NCBI RefSeq assembly: GCF_020524625.1
Contig: NZ_JAIVLL010000001.1
Location: 558,001 to 622,000 of the forward strand
Reading direction: 5' to 3'
From: Brevundimonas poindexterae
GTDB lineage: Bacteria; Pseudomonadota; Alphaproteobacteria; Caulobacterales; Caulobacteraceae
Length of the DNA stretch: 64,000 bases
Positions 51,743 through 60,775 of this stretch are shown here, piece after piece. The translations under genes were made by a program, and so were the position numbers. The first letter of the stretch is position 1. Each line of letters begins with the position of its first letter. The notes below the pieces were generated by a model. It saw only the letters and a list, made by a program, of their open reading frames with translations. It was not told the origin of the DNA and did not search any database.

Positions 51743-53073
51743 AGTCGCTTCAGAACCCGGTCGCGCCCGATCAGCGGGATCAAGGCGGCCATGTCGGGAC
51801 CATGGTCCTGACCCGTCAACGCCTGACGCAGCGGCATGAACAGGGCCTTGCCCTTCGCCCCCGTCCGGGCCTTGATCTCTCCGGTCCACACCGACCAGCT
51901 TCCGCCATCGATGGTCTCCGGCAGGGTCTCCGCCGCCGCCCTGGCGAACTCCGCATCGGCAATCACCGGCGTCACCGGACCGTTGACGATCCGCGCCAGC
52001 CCCTCGACGTCGCTGAAGCGCTCCAGATTGGGCCGCACCGCGGTCCAGAACTCCTCGCCCAGATCACAGCCGGCCGCCGACAGGCGCTCGTGCGCGCTGT
52101 CATAGTCCATGGCGTGCAACGCCTGCGCATTCAGCCGGTCCAGATCCGCCGTGTCATAGCGGGCGGGTGAACGGCCCATCTTGTCGAAGCTGAAGCCTGC
52201 GCCCAGCGCGGCCATCGACGGCGCGATCTCCAGCGCGTCGGACGTGCCGATCTTGCCGAGGTGGCTGGTGATGGCGATCGGCTCATAGCCCTGCTCGCGC
52301 ATGTCCGAGATCGACAGCGAGCCGAGACGCTTGGACAGGGCCTGACCGTCCGCCCCGACCAGCAGCGGCATGTGGGCAAAGCCCGGCAGGGCGCCGGTCC
52401 AGCCCAGGGCGATCAGCGCCTCGAAGATCTCGATCTGCGCGCCCGTATTGGTCACATGGTCCTCGCCCCGGATCACATGGGTGATGCCCATGTCCAGATC
52501 GTCGACCACCGACGGCAGGGTATAGAGAAACAGGCCGTCCTCACGGATCAGCACCGGATCGGACATCGAGGCCGTATCGACCTCGGCCGAACCGCGCGCC
52601 AGATCGACCCAGTGCACCCGGCGTCCGTCCAGCTTGAAGCGCCAGTGCGGGCGGCGACCCTCGGCCTCATAGGCGTCGCGCTGGACCTGCGTCAGTTGCA
52701 GTGCGGCCCGGTCATAGATGGGCGGCTGGCCGCGCGACAGCTGCACCTTGCGGCGCCGGTCCAGTTCCTCGGCCGTTTCGTAGCAGGGGTACAGCCGCCC
52801 GGCCGCCTTCAGCCGCTCGGCGGCCTCGCGGTAGCGGTCAAACCGCTGCGACTGATTGTGCCGCTCGTCCCAGACCAGACCCAGCCAGGTCAGGTCTTCC
52901 TCGATGCCGTGCTCATACTCGGCGGTCGAGCGCGCCAGATCGGTGTCGTCGATGCGCAGCACGAACTGCCCGCCCTGCCCTTTGGCAAACAGCCAGTTGA
53001 CCAGGGCCGTGCGGACATTGCCGACGTGCAGCTTACCCGTCGGCGACGGGGCGAAACGGACTTTGACAGTCAT
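51724..53073 (-). CDS. gltX: Glutamyl-tRNA synthetase
   Basis: A 449-residue class I synthetase charging tRNA-Glu (and in many alphaproteobacteria also tRNA-Gln, for amidation). HIGH appears as HVGN at 16-19 after FAPSPTGKL, and KMSKS appears as ALSKR at 245-249. Both are accepted variants. Alphaproteobacteria often carry two gltX genes; this one looks like one of the pair, but the second is outside the window. Confidence 0.93.
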   Translation of the reverse strand: MTVKVRFAPSPTGKLHVGNVRTALVNWLFAKGQGGQFVLRIDDTDLARSTAEYEHGIEEDLTWLGLVWDERHNQSQRFDRYREAAERLKAAGRLYPCYETAEELDRRRKVQLSRGQPPIYDRAALQLTQVQRDAYEAEGRRPHWRFKLDGRRVHWVDLARGSAEVDTASMSDPVLIREDGLFLYTLPSVVDDLDMGITHVIRGEDHVTNTGAQIEIFEALIALGWTGALPGFAHMPLLVGADGQALSKRLGSLSISDMREQGYEPIAITSHLGKIGTSDALEIAPSMAALGAGFSFDKMGRSPARYDTADLDRLNAQALHAMDYDSAHERLSAAGCDLGEEFWTAVRPNLERFSDVEGLARIVNGPVTPVIADAEFARAAAETLPETIDGGSWSVWTGEIKARTGAKGKALFMPLRQALTGQDHGPDMAALIPLIGRDRVLKRLSGETA

Positions 53074-53165
53074 GGAGCGACAAACCTTGAACGTGAGGCG
53101 CGTAGGTCGCGCCCCGCCCGGTCGAAGTCAAGGCAGGGAAGCGTCAGGCGCGGCAATCAAGCCCG

Positions 53166-53609
53166 TCAGTCCGATGAGGTTTCGGCGTCTCCGGCCTCCA
53201 TTTCGGCCACTGCACACTCCACGCTGATCACTGTCGCGACCGCTTCCAGACTTGCGATACGGTCTGCGGACTTGATGGGCACCTCATGCCGGCTGATGCG
53301 CTCAGGTGTGTCGTCGAGCGCGCCCTGCTGGATGCAGGCCGTGCCGTCGAGACAGGAAAAGGTCAGGACCAGTTCACCATCCGGCCCCGGCTCCGAGCGC
53401 ACCCAGTCGACCTGTTCGAACGGCATCCGCCACAGGCCCCAAGCAGCGTTGCGACCAAAGCTGTGCGTGATGAAATCGCAGTCGATCGCAAGATGGTGAT
53501 AGTCGTTGACCCACTCGGCATATTTGGGCTCGGGATCGTCGGCGAACCCGACGAGCGCGAGAAGGGCAAACAGTCCCGGCATCAGGGTCCAGCCTTTCCG
53601 AAAAGCCAT
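53166..53609 (-). CDS. Predicted exported protein of unknown function
   Basis: A 147-residue protein with an N-terminal hydrophobic signal (MPGLFALLALVGF). The remainder, with Cys in IDCDF, FSCLDGTAC and VECAV, matches no family I recognise. ATG 53609 has GGGGA upstream. It overlaps the end of the preceding esterase gene by 28 bases, implying cotranscription. Confidence 0.62.
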   Translation of the reverse strand: MAFRKGWTLMPGLFALLALVGFADDPEPKYAEWVNDYHHLAIDCDFITHSFGRNAAWGLWRMPFEQVDWVRSEPGPDGELVLTFSCLDGTACIQQGALDDTPERISRHEVPIKSADRIASLEAVATVISVECAVAEMEAGDAETSSD

Positions 53610-54430
53610 AACATCCCCGCCCGATAGGCGTCCGTCGAATTGGCGGCGTGGGTGCCGCCGGGAATCCGGATCAGGCGAATGTCCCACGGGCGATCGGGCA
53701 CATCCCGGCCAGACCAGGTATCGACCCAAAGGGCCGCTTCCGCCGGAAGGTCGGCCCTGTCCCGCTCGCCGCTGGTGATGACAACCCGGAGGTCGTCCCG
53801 CCCGGCGGGGGCGGCCCCGTCAAGGATCGACCCCATGCCGGGTGTGAGCGACGGATTGCTGGCGATCCGCCCCCGGAACACGTCGGGATGGGCGACCGCC
53901 GAATAGAGCACGAGATTTCCGGCCCGGGACTGGCCGAACAGCACGCGCCCGTCGGGATCGACGTGGAACCGCGCCTCGATCACGGGGATCAGCTCATCGG
54001 TCAGGAAGGTGTGAAAGCGCCCGGCGCCGGCGTCTTCGGGCGGAACACCCTCATCGGGCGACTGGAAGTCGATGTTGCGGCGGTTCACCGAGGGTTCGAA
54101 CCCGCCATAGGCAATGCCGACGATCACGACTTCCGGCAGGTTTTCCTCGTAGGTCAGGAAGAGGTGATTGGCCGCCAGTATGGGAAACAGGCTGTCGCCA
54201 TCCAGCAGATAGACGACCGGATAGGCCGGGCCCTCATGGTCGTACTCCGGCGGCAGGCGGACATAGAGGTCGAACCCCCGGCCAAGGGTCGCCGACTCGA
54301 GCCGGAAGGCCTCGCCGCGGAGGGCCGCTGGAAACGGAACCTCGCCGACCTGCTGCGCGGTTGCCTGTGGCGCCGGGACCAGCAGAAGAAGACCGAACAG
54401 GATGCTGACAAGGCCCCGCATCCCGGTCAT
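53582..54430 (-). CDS. Secreted esterase (esterase D / BesA-like alpha/beta hydrolase)
   Basis: A 282-residue alpha/beta hydrolase with a signal peptide ending PQATAQ (about 26). Nucleophile Ser168 is in FGQSRAGN, and a C-terminal His lies in GGTHAANS. The early VVYLLDGD block is typical of the ferri-siderophore and S-formylglutathione esterase group. Substrate unknown. ATG 54430 lies 4 bases past the dksA stop; ATG 54421 is an alternative. Confidence 0.83.
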   Translation of the reverse strand: MTGMRGLVSILFGLLLLVPAPQATAQQVGEVPFPAALRGEAFRLESATLGRGFDLYVRLPPEYDHEGPAYPVVYLLDGDSLFPILAANHLFLTYEENLPEVVIVGIAYGGFEPSVNRRNIDFQSPDEGVPPEDAGAGRFHTFLTDELIPVIEARFHVDPDGRVLFGQSRAGNLVLYSAVAHPDVFRGRIASNPSLTPGMGSILDGAAPAGRDDLRVVITSGERDRADLPAEAALWVDTWSGRDVPDRPWDIRLIRIPGGTHAANSTDAYRAGMLWLFGKAGP

Positions 54431-54434
54431 GCCG

Positions 54435-54869
54435 TCAGTCGTCGCGGTGGACGCGCTCGCGGCGCTCGTGGCGTTCCTGGGCTTCGACCGAGAGGGTCGC
54501 GGTCGGGCGGGCTTCCAGACGGCCCAGGCTGATGGGCTCGCCGGTTTCCTCGCAATAGCCGTAGGAGCCGTCCTCGATCCGGCGCAGGGCCTCGTCAATC
54601 TTGGCGATCAGCTTGCGCTGCCGGTCACGGGTCCGCAATTCCAGCGCCCGGTCGGATTCCGACGAGGCCCGGTCCACCAGATCCGGATGATTTTCGGTCT
54701 CGGCCTTCAGATTGACGACCGTGCCGCGGGACTCCCGCAGGATGTCATCCTTCCAGGCGTTCAGCTTGGCCTTGAAATAGGCCAGCTGCCGCTCGTTCAT
54801 GAAGGGTTCGTCGTCGGACGGGCGATACACTTCCGTCCCTTCAGTCACCACAGACGCTAATGCGTTCAT
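54435..54869 (-). CDS. dksA: RNA polymerase-binding transcription factor DksA
   Basis: A 144-residue partner of ppGpp that binds the polymerase secondary channel. It has the coiled-coil region, the DRASSESDRALELRTRDR tip with the acidic residues, and the C-terminal globular part YCEETGEPISLGRLEARPTAT. Only one of the four usual zinc cysteines is left, as in other alphaproteobacterial DksA proteins. GTG 54884 is an alternative start. rel and rpoZ for the same response lie elsewhere in the window. Confidence 0.94.
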   Translation of the reverse strand: MNALASVVTEGTEVYRPSDDEPFMNERQLAYFKAKLNAWKDDILRESRGTVVNLKAETENHPDLVDRASSESDRALELRTRDRQRKLIAKIDEALRRIEDGSYGYCEETGEPISLGRLEARPTATLSVEAQERHERRERVHRDD

Positions 54870-54914
54870 CGCACTCACGCTCACTTCTCACGCCCCCCTG
54901 TGGCGCATGCAGGC

Positions 54915-54942
54915 CTATAGGCAAGGCGACGAGTCGTCTCAA
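54915..54942 (-). promoter_or_regulatory. Candidate dksA promoter with a GANTC site in the spacer
   Basis: On the minus strand TTGAGA, 16 bases, CTATAG, ending 46 bases before the ATG. The spacer contains GACTC/GAGTC (54931-54935), a CcrM-type methylation site, inside the inverted repeat GACGA-G-TCGTC. Confidence 0.5.
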
Positions 54943-55021
54943 GCCGATTCCCCGGTTTGGTCAGCTTTATCGGGTCACTATGCCGTGAGCCGTGACAATT
55001 CCCCCGCACCCTGAGCGGGTG

Positions 55022-55453
55022 TCAGCGCCCGGCGACGGCGGCTTTGGCCAGCTCGACCGCGACCCGCAGGTCCACCTGGTCGAGCACGGCATTCAGGCCT
55101 GCATCCTCGGCATCCGGACGTTCCTCACGGCCGGTTAGCGACAAGGCGGACAGGGCCTCGGCGCCGCCCTGCCCGGCCAGATGCGCCAGCTTCAGCGCCT
55201 CCAGCCGGTCCAGCAGCCGGCTGCCCCGGCGGATGGCACGCCGACGCCGCTCCTGCGGACCTTCGATCCCATCGACGCCCTGGAGGGCCATCAGCGAGGC
55301 GACACTGGTCGGGCCTGCCGGGCCGGACACGCCGGCTTTCGCGCCGGTAGAAGTCGCCCCCGCCGTGCTGCCCAGGCTGAATCCGCCCGAGGCCTGACCC
55401 GTACGCGTGGGCCGACCGGCGGGGGTGTTGGACTGGGGACCAGTGATCTTCAT
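55022..55453 (-). CDS. fliX: Flagellar assembly regulator FliX
   Basis: A 143-residue protein found mainly in Caulobacterales and relatives. In Caulobacter it works with FlbD to couple class II structure assembly to sigma-54 gene expression. The N-terminus is Gly/Ser/Thr rich; the conserved C-terminal half has RRRRAIRRGSRLLDRLEALKLAHLAGQ-type helices. It is divergent from flgI, the order known in Caulobacter. ATG 55453 gives MKITGPQS. Confidence 0.88.
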   Translation of the reverse strand: MKITGPQSNTPAGRPTRTGQASGGFSLGSTAGATSTGAKAGVSGPAGPTSVASLMALQGVDGIEGPQERRRRAIRRGSRLLDRLEALKLAHLAGQGGAEALSALSLTGREERPDAEDAGLNAVLDQVDLRVAVELAKAAVAGR

Positions 55454-55514
55454 GTGCGGGCACTCCGGACCATGGTTCCTGATTGGGGCCACGAGGTGAG
55501 GGTTTGGTTAACGG

Positions 55515-55531
55515 CCCGGCAGAAAATGCAG
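55515..55531. promoter_or_regulatory. Possible FlbD (ftr) enhancer site
   Basis: CCCGGCAGAAAATGCAG resembles a Caulobacter ftr element: CCGGCA, then an A-rich centre and TGC. The right half is incomplete. It lies about 70 bases upstream of the sigma-54 core. The match is from memory of the consensus, so confidence is low. Confidence 0.3.
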
Positions 55532-55584
55532 ACCTGCGTGCAAGCTTCACAGATCAGGCCACTGAAATTCCGACACTTTCTCTC

Positions 55585-55600
55585 CGGCACGGAATTGGCA
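55585..55600 (+). promoter_or_regulatory. Sigma-54 promoter of flgI
   Basis: CGGCACGGAATTGGCA matches TGGCACG-N4-TTGCA at all but two positions and keeps the invariant GG-N10-GC (55586-55587, 55598-55599). Transcription would begin near 55611, leaving a short leader for the ATG at 55633. Flagellar rod, ring and hook genes in Caulobacter are sigma-54 dependent. Confidence 0.65.
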
Positions 55601-55632
55601 TCCCTCCGGGCATGTTTGTCAGGACCGCCCCC

Positions 55633-56751
55633 ATGTCGTCAGTTCTTGCCCGCCTCGCCTCCTGCCTTGCCGCCGGTGCGCTCGCCGTGGTCGCCCTGCC
55701 GCAGGCCGCCCAGGCGCAGTCGCGCATCAAGGACATCGTCTCGATTGAGGGTGTCCGGTCCAACCAGCTGGTGGGCTATGGCCTGGTCGTCGGCCTGAAC
55801 GGCACCGGCGACAACCTGCGCAACTGCCCCCTGACCCGCCAGTCTCTGGAAGGGATGATGGAGCGCCAGGGCGTCAACATCCGGGGCGCAAACGCCAACA
55901 CCAAGAACATTGCCGCCGTCATGGTCACGGCCGAACTGCCGCCCTTCGCCACGCCCGGCGCACGGATCGACGTTTCGGTCTCGACCCTGTGCGATGCCAA
56001 GAGCCTGCTGGGCGGCACGGTCGTCGTGACCGCCCTGCAAGGCGCTGACGGTGAGGTCTATGCCGTGGCCCAGGGCTCGATCCAGACCGGCTCGCTGTCC
56101 GCCTCGGGCGCCTCGGGCTCGTCCGTCACGCGCGGCGTGCCGACCGCCGGACGCATTGCGGGCGGGGCCGTAGTCGAGCGCGAAACCGGCTTTGACCTCA
56201 GCCGCCAGCCCGAGGTTCGCCTGACCCTGCGCAATCCCGACTTCACCACCGCCCAGCGGGTGGCCGGGGCCATCAACGACGCCTACCCCGGCACGGCCTG
56301 GGCCGAGAACGGCACGGTCGTGACCGTCCGCGCGCCCCAGGGCTGGGGCATGGCCGGCTATCTCAGCCGCATCGAGAACCTGCCGATCATGGTCGATGCC
56401 CCCGCCCGGGTGATCATCGACGAGGTCAATGGCGTCATCGTCATGGGCGATGCCGTGCGCATCTCCACCGTCGCCATCGCCCAGGGCAATCTGACCGTCA
56501 GCGTCCAGGAAGACCCCTTCGTCAGCCAGCCCGCGCCGTTCAGTGACGGCGAGACCGTGGTCGTCCCCTCCTCGACCGTCACGGTCGAAGAAGATCAGGG
56601 CACCCAGATGCGTATCGTCGGCGGCGGGGCCTCCCTCTCCAGCCTGGTGGCCGGGCTGAACGCGCTGGGCGTCACGCCCCGCGACATGATCAGCATCCTG
56701 CAGGCCATCAAGGCCGCCGGCGCCCTGCAAGCCGACATCGAGGTGATGTGA
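55633..56751 (+). CDS. flgI: Flagellar P-ring protein FlgI
   Basis: A 372-residue periplasmic P-ring subunit around the flagellar rod. It has a signal peptide ending QAAQAQS (about 29), then RIKDIVSIEGVRSNQLVGYG and GLNGTGD, as in the family. ATG 55633 is preferred over 55612 because the sigma-54 start site would leave no leader for the latter and AGGA lies 8 bases before 55633. The stop lies directly at the flgJ-like start. Confidence 0.95.
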   Translation: MSSVLARLASCLAAGALAVVALPQAAQAQSRIKDIVSIEGVRSNQLVGYGLVVGLNGTGDNLRNCPLTRQSLEGMMERQGVNIRGANANTKNIAAVMVTAELPPFATPGARIDVSVSTLCDAKSLLGGTVVVTALQGADGEVYAVAQGSIQTGSLSASGASGSSVTRGVPTAGRIAGGAVVERETGFDLSRQPEVRLTLRNPDFTTAQRVAGAINDAYPGTAWAENGTVVTVRAPQGWGMAGYLSRIENLPIMVDAPARVIIDEVNGVIVMGDAVRISTVAIAQGNLTVSVQEDPFVSQPAPFSDGETVVVPSSTVTVEEDQGTQMRIVGGGASLSSLVAGLNALGVTPRDMISILQAIKAAGALQADIEVM

Positions 56752-56753
56752 GC

Positions 56754-57053
56754 ATGAGCGATCCGATCTCCCTCTCTCCCGACCTGCTCCGCCCGGTCCA
56801 GACCCCGGCTCTCCGCCAGGACCGCATGCGCGAGACCGCCATCGACTTTGAGGCCTCCTTCATCGCCCAGATGCTGCGCCCCATGTTCGAAGGCATTTCG
56901 ACCGAGGCCCCGTTCGGCGGCGGCGAGGCCGAGGGCACCTGGCGGTCCTTCCTGATCGACGAAATGGCCAAGCAGACCGCCCGCGCCGGCGGCATCGGCC
57001 TGGCCGATCAGGTGATGTCCACCATGCTCCAGATGCAGGAAGTTCCGGAATGA
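56754..57053 (+). CDS. flgJ: Rod-binding protein (FlgJ N-terminal domain type)
   Basis: A 99-residue protein matching only the rod-capping half of FlgJ (FEASFIAQMLRPMFEGI, FLIDEMAKQTARAGGIGLAD). The peptidoglycan hydrolase half is missing, as is usual in alphaproteobacteria. ATG 56754 is used; GTG 56748, overlapping the flgI stop, is also possible. Its stop overlaps the next gene by four bases. Confidence 0.87.
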   Translation: MSDPISLSPDLLRPVQTPALRQDRMRETAIDFEASFIAQMLRPMFEGISTEAPFGGGEAEGTWRSFLIDEMAKQTARAGGIGLADQVMSTMLQMQEVPE

Positions 57054-57496
57054 TCGACACCGCCCTGACCGTGAATGCCTCGGCCCGCGTGCGCCAGCTG
57101 ATCGACCTGACCCAGGCTCTCACCCGTCGCCTGTCCGATGAGCTGGCCGCCTTCGAGGCCCAGCGCCCGCAGGACGTTGCCGAAGGTCTGGCCGAGACCC
57201 AGGAGCTGGCCAATCGCTATCGCCGCGAGTCTGCCCAGCTTAAGGCCGATCCGTCCGGCCTCGCCCACGCCCCCGCCCCCGACCGCGCCGCCCTGATCAA
57301 GGCCACGGAGGCGTTCGAGGCCATCCTGGGTCGCCACGCCCGCGCGGTCGAGGCCGCCCGCATCATCTCGGAAGGTCTGGTGAAGACCCTGGCCGCCGAG
57401 ATCCGCCAGCAACGCGGCGCCCCCAACGCCTATGGCGCCACCGGTCAGGCAACCCCGACCGACGCCTGCGCGGTGGCCTTCAACCGTTCGGCCTGA
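57050..57496 (+). CDS. flbY: FlgN-like flagellar protein (probably FlbY)
   Basis: A 148-residue, mainly helical protein with a coiled-coil-like first 80 residues, fitting FlgN-type export chaperones. The position after flgI and the flgJ-like gene matches what is called FlbY in Caulobacterales. No catalytic motifs. It is coupled to the rod-binding gene by overlap. The symbol rests on context and recall, so is moderately sure. Confidence 0.65.
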   Translation: MIDTALTVNASARVRQLIDLTQALTRRLSDELAAFEAQRPQDVAEGLAETQELANRYRRESAQLKADPSGLAHAPAPDRAALIKATEAFEAILGRHARAVEAARIISEGLVKTLAAEIRQQRGAPNAYGATGQATPTDACAVAFNRSA

Positions 57497-57565
57497 TCGC
57501 CGGAAACCTCTCGTAAACCAGACTTGCCACCGGTTTCTTCAAGACTGCCACGCTAGTGTGCGGCA

Positions 57566-59158
57566 ATGGCGCTCAACAGTCGTCTTCTGGGTCTGGCCTT
57601 CGCTTCGGCGGACACCCTCGTCGAGATCGACGGAGGGGGCCGTATTGTGCTGGCCATGGGGGCGGCCCCCTGCGCCGGCCATTCCCCTGAGGCGACATGG
57701 ACCGGCCGCTCGCTGACCGACCTTTTCGAGGCCCGCAGTGTCGAGCGGCTTGAAGCCGCGCTGACGGACCTGACGCCAGGCGCCCGCAGCGAACCGCTGG
57801 ATCTGATGTACGACCTGGGCCGCGGCACCTATCGCCGGGTCCGCCTGCGCCTGTTCAGCCTGCCCGAACTGGCCCCTCATCTGTCGTGCGCCCTCACCTG
57901 GCTGGGCCAGCCCTTCGCGCTCGAAGCCCCCCAGCCCACCGAAATGCTGTCGCGCGACGACCTGCTGCGTCAGACCAGCGGTCTGCTGGCCGCATCAGGC
58001 TCGGACGCGATCAATCTGGCCTTCGTCGATGTCACGGGCCTTGAGAGCGTCGAGCCGGACCGGATGGAAGGTCTGAAGGCCCATCTGCATCACGCCCTGC
58101 AATCCGTATCGATCGACGGGGCCTCCGCCTCGCATCTGGCGGGGAATGCCTATGCCCTGCTGCGCCGCGACGGCGACGCCTCGGCCGTCGAGGACGCGAT
58201 CCACAATGTCGCCGCCCTGGAAGGTATCGACGTCGGTGCCGACGTCCGCCAGGTTAATCTGACCAACGGCAGGGACCGCCACGCCACCCTGCGCGCCATG
58301 CGCCATGCGCTTGAGGTCTGCATCACCAATGGCGCGCTCGACGCCCCCGATGTGACCTTCCACAAGACGCTGGATCGCACGCTCGTGCAGATGGACAGCT
58401 TCCGCGCCATGGTGAAGGCGCGCGATTTCAGCCTTCACTATCAGCCGATCGTCGACCTGCGCACCGGCGCGGTCCACCACTTCGAGGCCCTCGCCCGCAT
58501 TCCCGGCAGCGACGGTCCCGAAAGCACCATCCGCCTGGCCGAAACCCTCGCCCTGATCGACAGCTTCGATCTGGTCGTGGCCGAAAAGGCCATCCAGCAG
58601 ATGAAGAGCCCCGGCTATGGCCTGACCCACATCGCCGTGAACGTCTCGGCCGGATCGCTGGATTCCGACGCCTATGGCGAGGCCCTGCTGCGGTTGTCAG
58701 CCAACGATCCCGACATCCGCCGCCGCCTGAGCCTCGAGATTACCGAGACCGCCAGTATCGCCGATCTGGAGGGCGCCCAGAAGCGGCTGGCCCGGATTCG
58801 CAAGGCCGGATTCCGCGTCTACCTCGACGACTTCGGGGTCGGTGCCTCCTGCTTCGACTATCTCAACCACCTGACGGTCGACGGGGTGAAGATCGACGGC
58901 GGCTTCGTCATGCGCGCCTGCGAGGACGAAAAGTCCCGCACCCTGATCCGCCACCTGGTCGACATGTGTGCGGGCCTCAAGCTCAAGACCGTGGCCGAGC
59001 GGGTCGAGACCGGACAGGTGGCCGAACTGATGGTCGGCCTGGGCGTCGATCTCGGCCAGGGCTGGTTCTACGGCAAGCCCGAGCCCCGGCCCCGGCTGGA
59101 GCCCCCGGCGCCCCCCGTCGCGGCCCGCCGCCGCGGTGCAGTCGAGTCCTGGGGCTGA
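57566..59158 (+). CDS. PAS-like/EAL cyclic-di-GMP phosphodiesterase
   Basis: A 530-residue protein: PAS-like N-terminus (about 12-115), a central region of uncertain fold (125-250), and an EAL domain (about 280-505). EAL 307-309, Asn359, Glu391, Asp421-Asp422, Lys442, Glu478 and Gln498 are all present, so active c-di-GMP hydrolysis is predicted. No membrane segment. Its place after the flagellar genes suggests a motility role, but it is separated by 69 bases and may have its own promoter. Confidence 0.9.
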   Translation: MALNSRLLGLAFASADTLVEIDGGGRIVLAMGAAPCAGHSPEATWTGRSLTDLFEARSVERLEAALTDLTPGARSEPLDLMYDLGRGTYRRVRLRLFSLPELAPHLSCALTWLGQPFALEAPQPTEMLSRDDLLRQTSGLLAASGSDAINLAFVDVTGLESVEPDRMEGLKAHLHHALQSVSIDGASASHLAGNAYALLRRDGDASAVEDAIHNVAALEGIDVGADVRQVNLTNGRDRHATLRAMRHALEVCITNGALDAPDVTFHKTLDRTLVQMDSFRAMVKARDFSLHYQPIVDLRTGAVHHFEALARIPGSDGPESTIRLAETLALIDSFDLVVAEKAIQQMKSPGYGLTHIAVNVSAGSLDSDAYGEALLRLSANDPDIRRRLSLEITETASIADLEGAQKRLARIRKAGFRVYLDDFGVGASCFDYLNHLTVDGVKIDGGFVMRACEDEKSRTLIRHLVDMCAGLKLKTVAERVETGQVAELMVGLGVDLGQGWFYGKPEPRPRLEPPAPPVAARRRGAVESWG

Positions 59159-59168
59159 ACCTCAGTCC
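59152..59168. terminator. Hairpin spanning both stop codons of EAL and ABC-F genes
   Basis: GGGCTGA pairs with TCAGTCC (one wobble) with a 3-base loop; both convergent stop codons lie in it. No T tract. Confidence 0.35.
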
Positions 59169-60775
59169 AGACGGAGCTCGCGATCAATCCGGATCGCGTT
59201 CAGAAAATCGCGGTCGTGACTGACCACCACCAGCGCCCCGTCCCACGCGGCCAGCGCCGCCTCCACCGCTTCGATGGCCTCCAGATCGAGGTGGTTGGTG
59301 GGCTCATCCAGCACCAGCAGTTGCGGGGGCTCCGGGCCGGTCATCACGCAGGCCAGGGCGGCCCGTAAACGCTCCCCACCCGACAGAGTCGCGACCGACT
59401 TGTGCGCCTCGACATTGCGGAACAGGAAGCGCGCCAGCGCCGCCTGGGCGTCATTCAGGGTGCCGCCGGGGTTCAGCCTCTGCCACGCCTCGATCAGCGT
59501 CTCCTCATCGCGCAGGATACTGGCGTGTTGGTCCAGCATCGCCATCGGCACGGAGCGTCCGACCTGCCCCTCTGAGGGTTCTAACCGGCCCGCGATCAGG
59601 TCCAGCAGCGTCGTCTTGCCCGAGCCGTTCGGTCCCGTGATGGCCACCCGCTCGGGCCCGATCAGCCGCAGATCGACCGGGCCGATGCGGACGCCCTTCG
59701 CCGGCGCGACGACCACCCGGTCCAGGGTCAGCACCTGCCGCACCGCTGCCAGTCCGGTCGCCGGCAGGGTCAGGCTCATGCGCCTTACCCGTTCGACCCG
59801 GTCACGCGCGGCGGCCAATGCCTGTTCCGCGTCTTCCGCCTGCTTCGCCGCCAAACGGACCTGACTGGCCCCGGACTGCTCGGCCTGCTCAATCTTCGCG
59901 TCGCGCAGCATCTTGGGCATGTCGCCCTTCATGCCCTTGCGCCGCCCAACCCGATCCCGCCGGGCCTTGCTCTCCGCCCGGCGCTGCGCCTCGGCAGCCG
60001 TCCGTACCACTGCGCGTTCGGCGACGGCCAGATCATGTTCAGCGGCCTCGCGTTCGACGGCCTGGCGCTCGGCATAGAGCTCGTAGTTCCCGCCATAGAC
60101 GGCCGCACCGAGAGGCGACAGCTCGACGATCCGGTCCATCCGGCGCAGCAGCGCCCGGTCATGACTGACCACCACCGACCCGCCCGGCCATGTCGCCAGT
60201 CGCTCGGCCACCAGGGCGCGCCCCGCCTCATCGAGATGGTTGGTCGGCTCATCCAGCAGGATCAAATCCGCCCCGACCAGCTCCAGCGCCGCCAGCTCCA
60301 GACGCGTGCGCTCACCCCCGCTGAGGGTGGCGGCGTCCCGGCCGAGGGCCAGCCCGCGCAGACCGACGGCGGCCAGCGCCTCCTCCAGCCGCGTCTCCAG
60401 TGTCCAGTCGGCCTCGGCCAGGTCATCTGCCGTGCCTTCCCCCGCCAGAATACGCTGCTGGCGGGCCAGCGCCGCTTCCGCGCCCAGCACGCCCGCGACC
60501 GTCAGATCCGGCGCCCTGTCGGCTTCCTGACGAAGGCGCGCGATGCTGCCTGCCCGCGCGACCGATCCCTCGGCGGGGGCACGGTCGCCCGAGATCAGGT
60601 CGAGCAAGGTCGTCTTGCCGGTGCCGTTGCGGCCGACAATGCCGGTGCGCTCGCGCCCCAGCGACAGGTTCAGATTGTCAAAAAGGGTGCGGCCGTCAGG
60701 CGTGCGGGCGGCGACGCCGCTGAGCGTCACGTACGCGGATGGGCACGGGTTTCGGGCGAGGCTGGAGCGAGACAT
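59162..60775 (-). CDS. ABC-F family ATPase
   Basis: A 537-residue duplicated ATPase without membrane segments. First cassette: GRNGTGKTT and LSGGERTRLELAAL; second: GPNGSGKTT and LSGGERLRAALA; a charged linker with Arg/Lys-rich helices lies between. Such proteins act on ribosomes as translation factors (Uup/EttA type); some give antibiotic resistance, which cannot be claimed here. ATG 60775 is used; GTG 60730 would avoid most of the overlap with the small ORF at 60696. Confidence 0.9.
   Translation of the reverse strand: MSRSSLARNPCPSAYVTLSGVAARTPDGRTLFDNLNLSLGRERTGIVGRNGTGKTTLLDLISGDRAPAEGSVARAGSIARLRQEADRAPDLTVAGVLGAEAALARQQRILAGEGTADDLAEADWTLETRLEEALAAVGLRGLALGRDAATLSGGERTRLELAALELVGADLILLDEPTNHLDEAGRALVAERLATWPGGSVVVSHDRALLRRMDRIVELSPLGAAVYGGNYELYAERQAVEREAAEHDLAVAERAVVRTAAEAQRRAESKARRDRVGRRKGMKGDMPKMLRDAKIEQAEQSGASQVRLAAKQAEDAEQALAAARDRVERVRRMSLTLPATGLAAVRQVLTLDRVVVAPAKGVRIGPVDLRLIGPERVAITGPNGSGKTTLLDLIAGRLEPSEGQVGRSVPMAMLDQHASILRDEETLIEAWQRLNPGGTLNDAQAALARFLFRNVEAHKSVATLSGGERLRAALACVMTGPEPPQLLVLDEPTNHLDLEAIEAVEAALAAWDGALVVVSHDRDFLNAIRIDRELRLD

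Noticed and set aside
55505..55515. CtrA site upstream of fliX (GGTTAACGG)
   Set aside because: Only one TTAAC half is present; no second TTAA at the required spacing on either side.
57497..57545. Terminator after flbY (GGAAACC...GGTTTC)
   Set aside because: The loop is over 20 bases and no T tract follows, so it is not convincing.
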